A stretch of DNA of 64,000 nt, from NCBI RefSeq assembly GCF_029958925.1, contig NZ_CP124616.1, positions 372,001 to 436,000 of the forward strand, read 5' to 3'. The notes beneath the pieces are model-generated. The model was not told the origin of the DNA. It ran no database searches and saw nothing but the letters and a program-made list of their open reading frames with translations. Position 1 is the stretch's first letter; each line of letters begins with the position of its first letter. Position numbers and translations under genes: made by a program. The stretch is from Tropicibacter oceani. GTDB lineage: Bacteria > Pseudomonadota > Alphaproteobacteria > Rhodobacterales > Rhodobacteraceae. Shown here one piece after another: positions 61,687 through 64,000 of the stretch.

Positions 61687-63171
61687 ATGACCCACATTCT
61701 CGCCATCGACCAAGGCACCACCTCCAGCCGCGCGATCCTTTTCGACGGGACCCTCAAGATCAGCCATGTCTCCCAGCAGGAATTCACCCAGCATTACCCC
61801 GCATCCGGCTGGGTCGAACACGATTGCAACGACCTGTGGCAAACCACCCTGGACACCTGCCGCGACGTGATCGCAAAGGCCGGGATCACGGCCGCGGACA
61901 TTGCCGCCATCGGCATCACCAACCAGCGCGAAACCACCCTGATCTGGGATCGCAAGACCGGCAAACCCATTCACAACGCCATCGTCTGGCAGGATCGTCG
62001 CACCGCCGACCTTTGCCAGAAACTGCGTGATGCGGGCCATGAACCCACCGTCACCGAAAAGACCGGACTGCTGCTTGATCCCTATTTCAGCGCCACCAAG
62101 GTGGCCTGGCTGCTGGACACCGTCAAAGACGCCCGCGCCCGAGCCGAAGCGGGCGAGCTGGCCTTTGGCACCGTCGACAGCTGGCTGATCTGGAACCTGA
62201 CCGGCGGCGCGCGGCACGTCACCGATGCCACCAACGCCGCCCGCACCATGCTGTACGACATCCGCAAAGGGCGCTGGTCGCAAACCATGTGCGACATGCT
62301 GGGCGTACCGATGGCCCTGCTGCCCGAAGTGATGGATTGCGCCGCCGATTTCGGCACCGCCCTGCCCGATCACCTTGGCGCCGCGATCCCGATTCTTGGC
62401 GTTGCCGGCGATCAACAGGCGGCGACCATCGGCCAGGCCTGCTTTGAACCCGGGATGATGAAATCGACCTATGGCACCGGCTGCTTTGCCCTGCTGAACA
62501 CCGGCGACACGCCCGTCACCTCGAAAAACCGCCTGTTGACCACCATCGCCTATCAGCTGGACGGCCAGCCGACCTATGCGCTCGAAGGCTCGATCTTCAT
62601 CGCCGGGGCCGTGGTGCAATGGCTCCGCGACGGGCTGAAGATCATCAAGGACGCCAAGGAAACGCAGACCATGGCCGAAGCCTCGGACAGCGGCCAGAAT
62701 GTCGTCATTGTCCCGGCCTTCACCGGCCTTGGCGCGCCTTATTGGAACGCCGAATGCCGCGGCGCGGTCTTTGGGTTGACGCGCAATTCCGGACCGCAGG
62801 AATTCGCCCGCGCCGCGCTGGAATCCGTCGGATACCAAACCCGCGACCTGCTCGAGGCGATGCAGGCCGATTGGGACAGCCCGGGGCAGACCGCTCTGCG
62901 CGTCGACGGCGGGATGAGCGCAAGCAACTGGGCCATGCAGTTCCTCTCCGATATCCTAGATGCTCAGGTTGACCGCCCCGAAATCCTGGAAACCACCGCG
63001 ATGGGCGCGGCCTGGCTGGCCGGGCAGCGCGCGGGCGTCTACCCCGACCAGGCCAGCTTTGCCAGCACCTGGGCGCTCGAACGCAGCTTTGTCCCCGAGA
63101 TGGACAAGGACCGCCGCGCCGAAAAATATGCCGCATGGAAACGGGCGGTCACCGCTGCGCAGGCGTTCTAA
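61687..63171 (+). CDS. glpK: Glycerol kinase
   Basis: ATP-dependent phosphorylation of glycerol to glycerol-3-phosphate. 494 aa FGGY kinase: [15 protein letters not shown] near residues 5-19, [24 protein letters not shown] and [17 protein letters not shown]-terminal [24 protein letters not shown] precedes ATG. No glpF, glpD or glpR neighbour is present; the gene stands between an SDR pair and a P1 peptidase. The start of the following gene is one base after its stop. Confidence 0.94.
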   Translation: MTHILAIDQGTTSSRAILFDGTLKISHVSQQEFTQHYPASGWVEHDCNDLWQTTLDTCRDVIAKAGITAADIAAIGITNQRETTLIWDRKTGKPIHNAIVWQDRRTADLCQKLRDAGHEPTVTEKTGLLLDPYFSATKVAWLLDTVKDARARAEAGELAFGTVDSWLIWNLTGGARHVTDATNAARTMLYDIRKGRWSQTMCDMLGVPMALLPEVMDCAADFGTALPDHLGAAIPILGVAGDQQAATIGQACFEPGMMKSTYGTGCFALLNTGDTPVTSKNRLLTTIAYQLDGQPTYALEGSIFIAGAVVQWLRDGLKIIKDAKETQTMAEASDSGQNVVIVPAFTGLGAPYWNAECRGAVFGLTRNSGPQEFARAALESVGYQTRDLLEAMQADWDSPGQTALRVDGGMSASNWAMQFLSDILDAQVDRPEILETTAMGAAWLAGQRAGVYPDQASFASTWALERSFVPEMDKDRRAEKYAAWKRAVTAAQAF

Positions 63172-63172
63172 G

Positions 63173-64000
63173 ATGCGCCCCGGTCCGAAAAACCTGATCA
63201 CCGACATTGCCGGCCTTCGCGTCGGCAATGCGCAAGACATGGCGCTGAAATCCGGAACCACGGTCCTGATCGGCGATGCGCCATTCACCGCCTCGGTCGC
63301 GGTGCAGGGCGGCGCCCCCGGCACCCGTGAAACCGATCTTCTGGCACCCGACAAAACCGCCCCCGGCGCAGATGCGCTGGTGCTATCCGGTGGCAGCGCC
63401 TTTGGGCTTGCCGCCGCGCAGGGCGTGATGGACGAACTGTATGCGCAGGGGCGCGGCTTTCCCGTTCTCTCGGCCCGCGTGCCGATCGTTCCCGCCGCAA
63501 TCATCTTTGACCTTTTGAACGGCGGGCAAAAGGACTGGGGCAACAACCCCTATCCGGCCCTTGGCAAAGCCGCCTTGCTATCGGCAAGCCCCGATTTCGC
63601 CCTAGGCACCCATGGCGCCGGCACCGGCGCGCAAACGGCGATGCACAAGGGCGGGCTTGGCTCGGCCAGCCTGATCCTCGATGACGGGATCACCGTCGGC
63701 GCGCTGGTCGCCGTCAATCCGCTGGGCAGCGTCACGACCCCTTCGGGGCGGCATTTCTGGGCAGCCCCGGCCGAGTTCGGCGATGAATTCGGCGGTCTTG
63801 GCCCCGATCCCGCCAAGGGTTTTCACCCCCTGCCCGAAAGCCGCAAACTGCAGGCCATGGCACAGCACGGCAACACCACCATCGCCATCGTCGCCACCGA
63901 TGCGATCCTGTCCAAGGCCCAGTGCCACCGCATGGCCGTCGCGGCCCACGACGGCATGGCCCGCGCGATCCAGCCATCGCATACCCCTATGGACGGAGAC
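63173..64000 (+). CDS. P1 family (DmpA/NylC, S58) self-processing peptidase, 3' end outside window
   Basis: N-terminal-nucleophile hydrolase that cleaves itself into two chains; family members act as aminopeptidases, beta-aminopeptidases or 6-aminohexanoate-oligomer hydrolases. 276 codons are visible, open to the window edge. LVLSGGSAFGLAAAQGV near residues 69-84, THGAGTGAQTAMHKGGLGSA near 147-166, and the predicted self-cleavage site Asn234-Thr235 in HGNTTIAIVATDA. The C-terminal end of about 40-60 residues is beyond the window. Translationally near-coupled to glpK (one base between TAA and ATG). Confidence 0.87.
   Translation, partial: MRPGPKNLITDIAGLRVGNAQDMALKSGTTVLIGDAPFTASVAVQGGAPGTRETDLLAPDKTAPGADALVLSGGSAFGLAAAQGVMDELYAQGRGFPVLSARVPIVPAAIIFDLLNGGQKDWGNNPYPALGKAALLSASPDFALGTHGAGTGAQTAMHKGGLGSASLILDDGITVGALVAVNPLGSVTTPSGRHFWAAPAEFGDEFGGLGPDPAKGFHPLPESRKLQAMAQHGNTTIAIVATDAILSKAQCHRMAVAAHDGMARAIQPSHTPMDGD

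Overview
The window is an ordinary-density chromosomal segment of a high-G+C alphaproteobacterium, most likely Rhodobacterales (roseobacter group). Pointers are an FnrL-type box, a geranylgeranyl-reductase-family flavoprotein, the fliF/fliN/fliP with fliL/motE-like flagellar block, a DUF2125 protein and many 4-bp ATGA/TGATG gene overlaps. I see no rRNA, tRNA, transposase, integrase, phage gene or CRISPR array.

Layout. 1-3963: indolepyruvate ferredoxin oxidoreductase (3' end outside the window) with a divergent Lrp/AsnC regulator. 4045-17026: a myo-inositol catabolic and uptake island. One operon on the minus strand (iolD-iolC-iolB-iolJ-like-iolG) and one on the plus strand (Gfo/Idh dehydrogenase, IolE-like TIM barrel, second Gfo/Idh dehydrogenase) diverge from one promoter region. 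A LacI-family regulator and a ribose-type ABC transporter diverge from a second. Both promoter regions carry the same perfect palindrome TGCAACCGGTTGCA, so one repressor probably controls catabolism, uptake and itself. 17249-19003: CBS-domain protein, Crp/Fnr regulator, and a 480-bp noncoding stretch holding an FNR-type box, a strong intrinsic terminator (together outlining a candidate anaerobic small RNA) and a 69-base GA dinucleotide repeat. 19003-23443: small secreted and membrane proteins, a fatty acid hydroxylase family protein and a YqiJ-flotillin pair.

23496-30500 (minus): extensin-like lipoprotein, prephenate dehydrogenase, HisC, PncB, a hybrid histidine kinase and PncA, so a kinase sits between the two NAD-salvage enzymes. 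30614-34121 (plus): TrhO, aldose epimerase, class III aminotransferase. 34171-39083: flagellar genes fliP, fliN, fliH-like and fliF (minus) divergent from fliL, an unknown gene and motE-like (plus). 39085-41681: thioredoxin 2, L,D-transpeptidase, flavoprotein, small membrane protein. 41734-45174: a MotA/ExbB-type channel protein with a MotB-like partner that carries a coiled coil of roughly 500 residues. 45240-51265: ChaC, DUF2125, M20 peptidase, PanC, PanB, DUF4375/DMP19-like protein.

51414-64000: an oligopeptide-type ABC transporter split around a fluoroacetate-dehalogenase-like hydrolase, a small lipoprotein and a LysR regulator; then aldehyde dehydrogenase, two SDR dehydrogenases, glycerol kinase and a P1-family (DmpA/NylC) peptidase cut by the window edge. 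A palindrome resembling GntR/FadR operators precedes the SDR pair. The best leads for something new are the FNR-box/terminator locus with the adjacent GA tract, the long-coil motor pair and the dehalogenase candidate.
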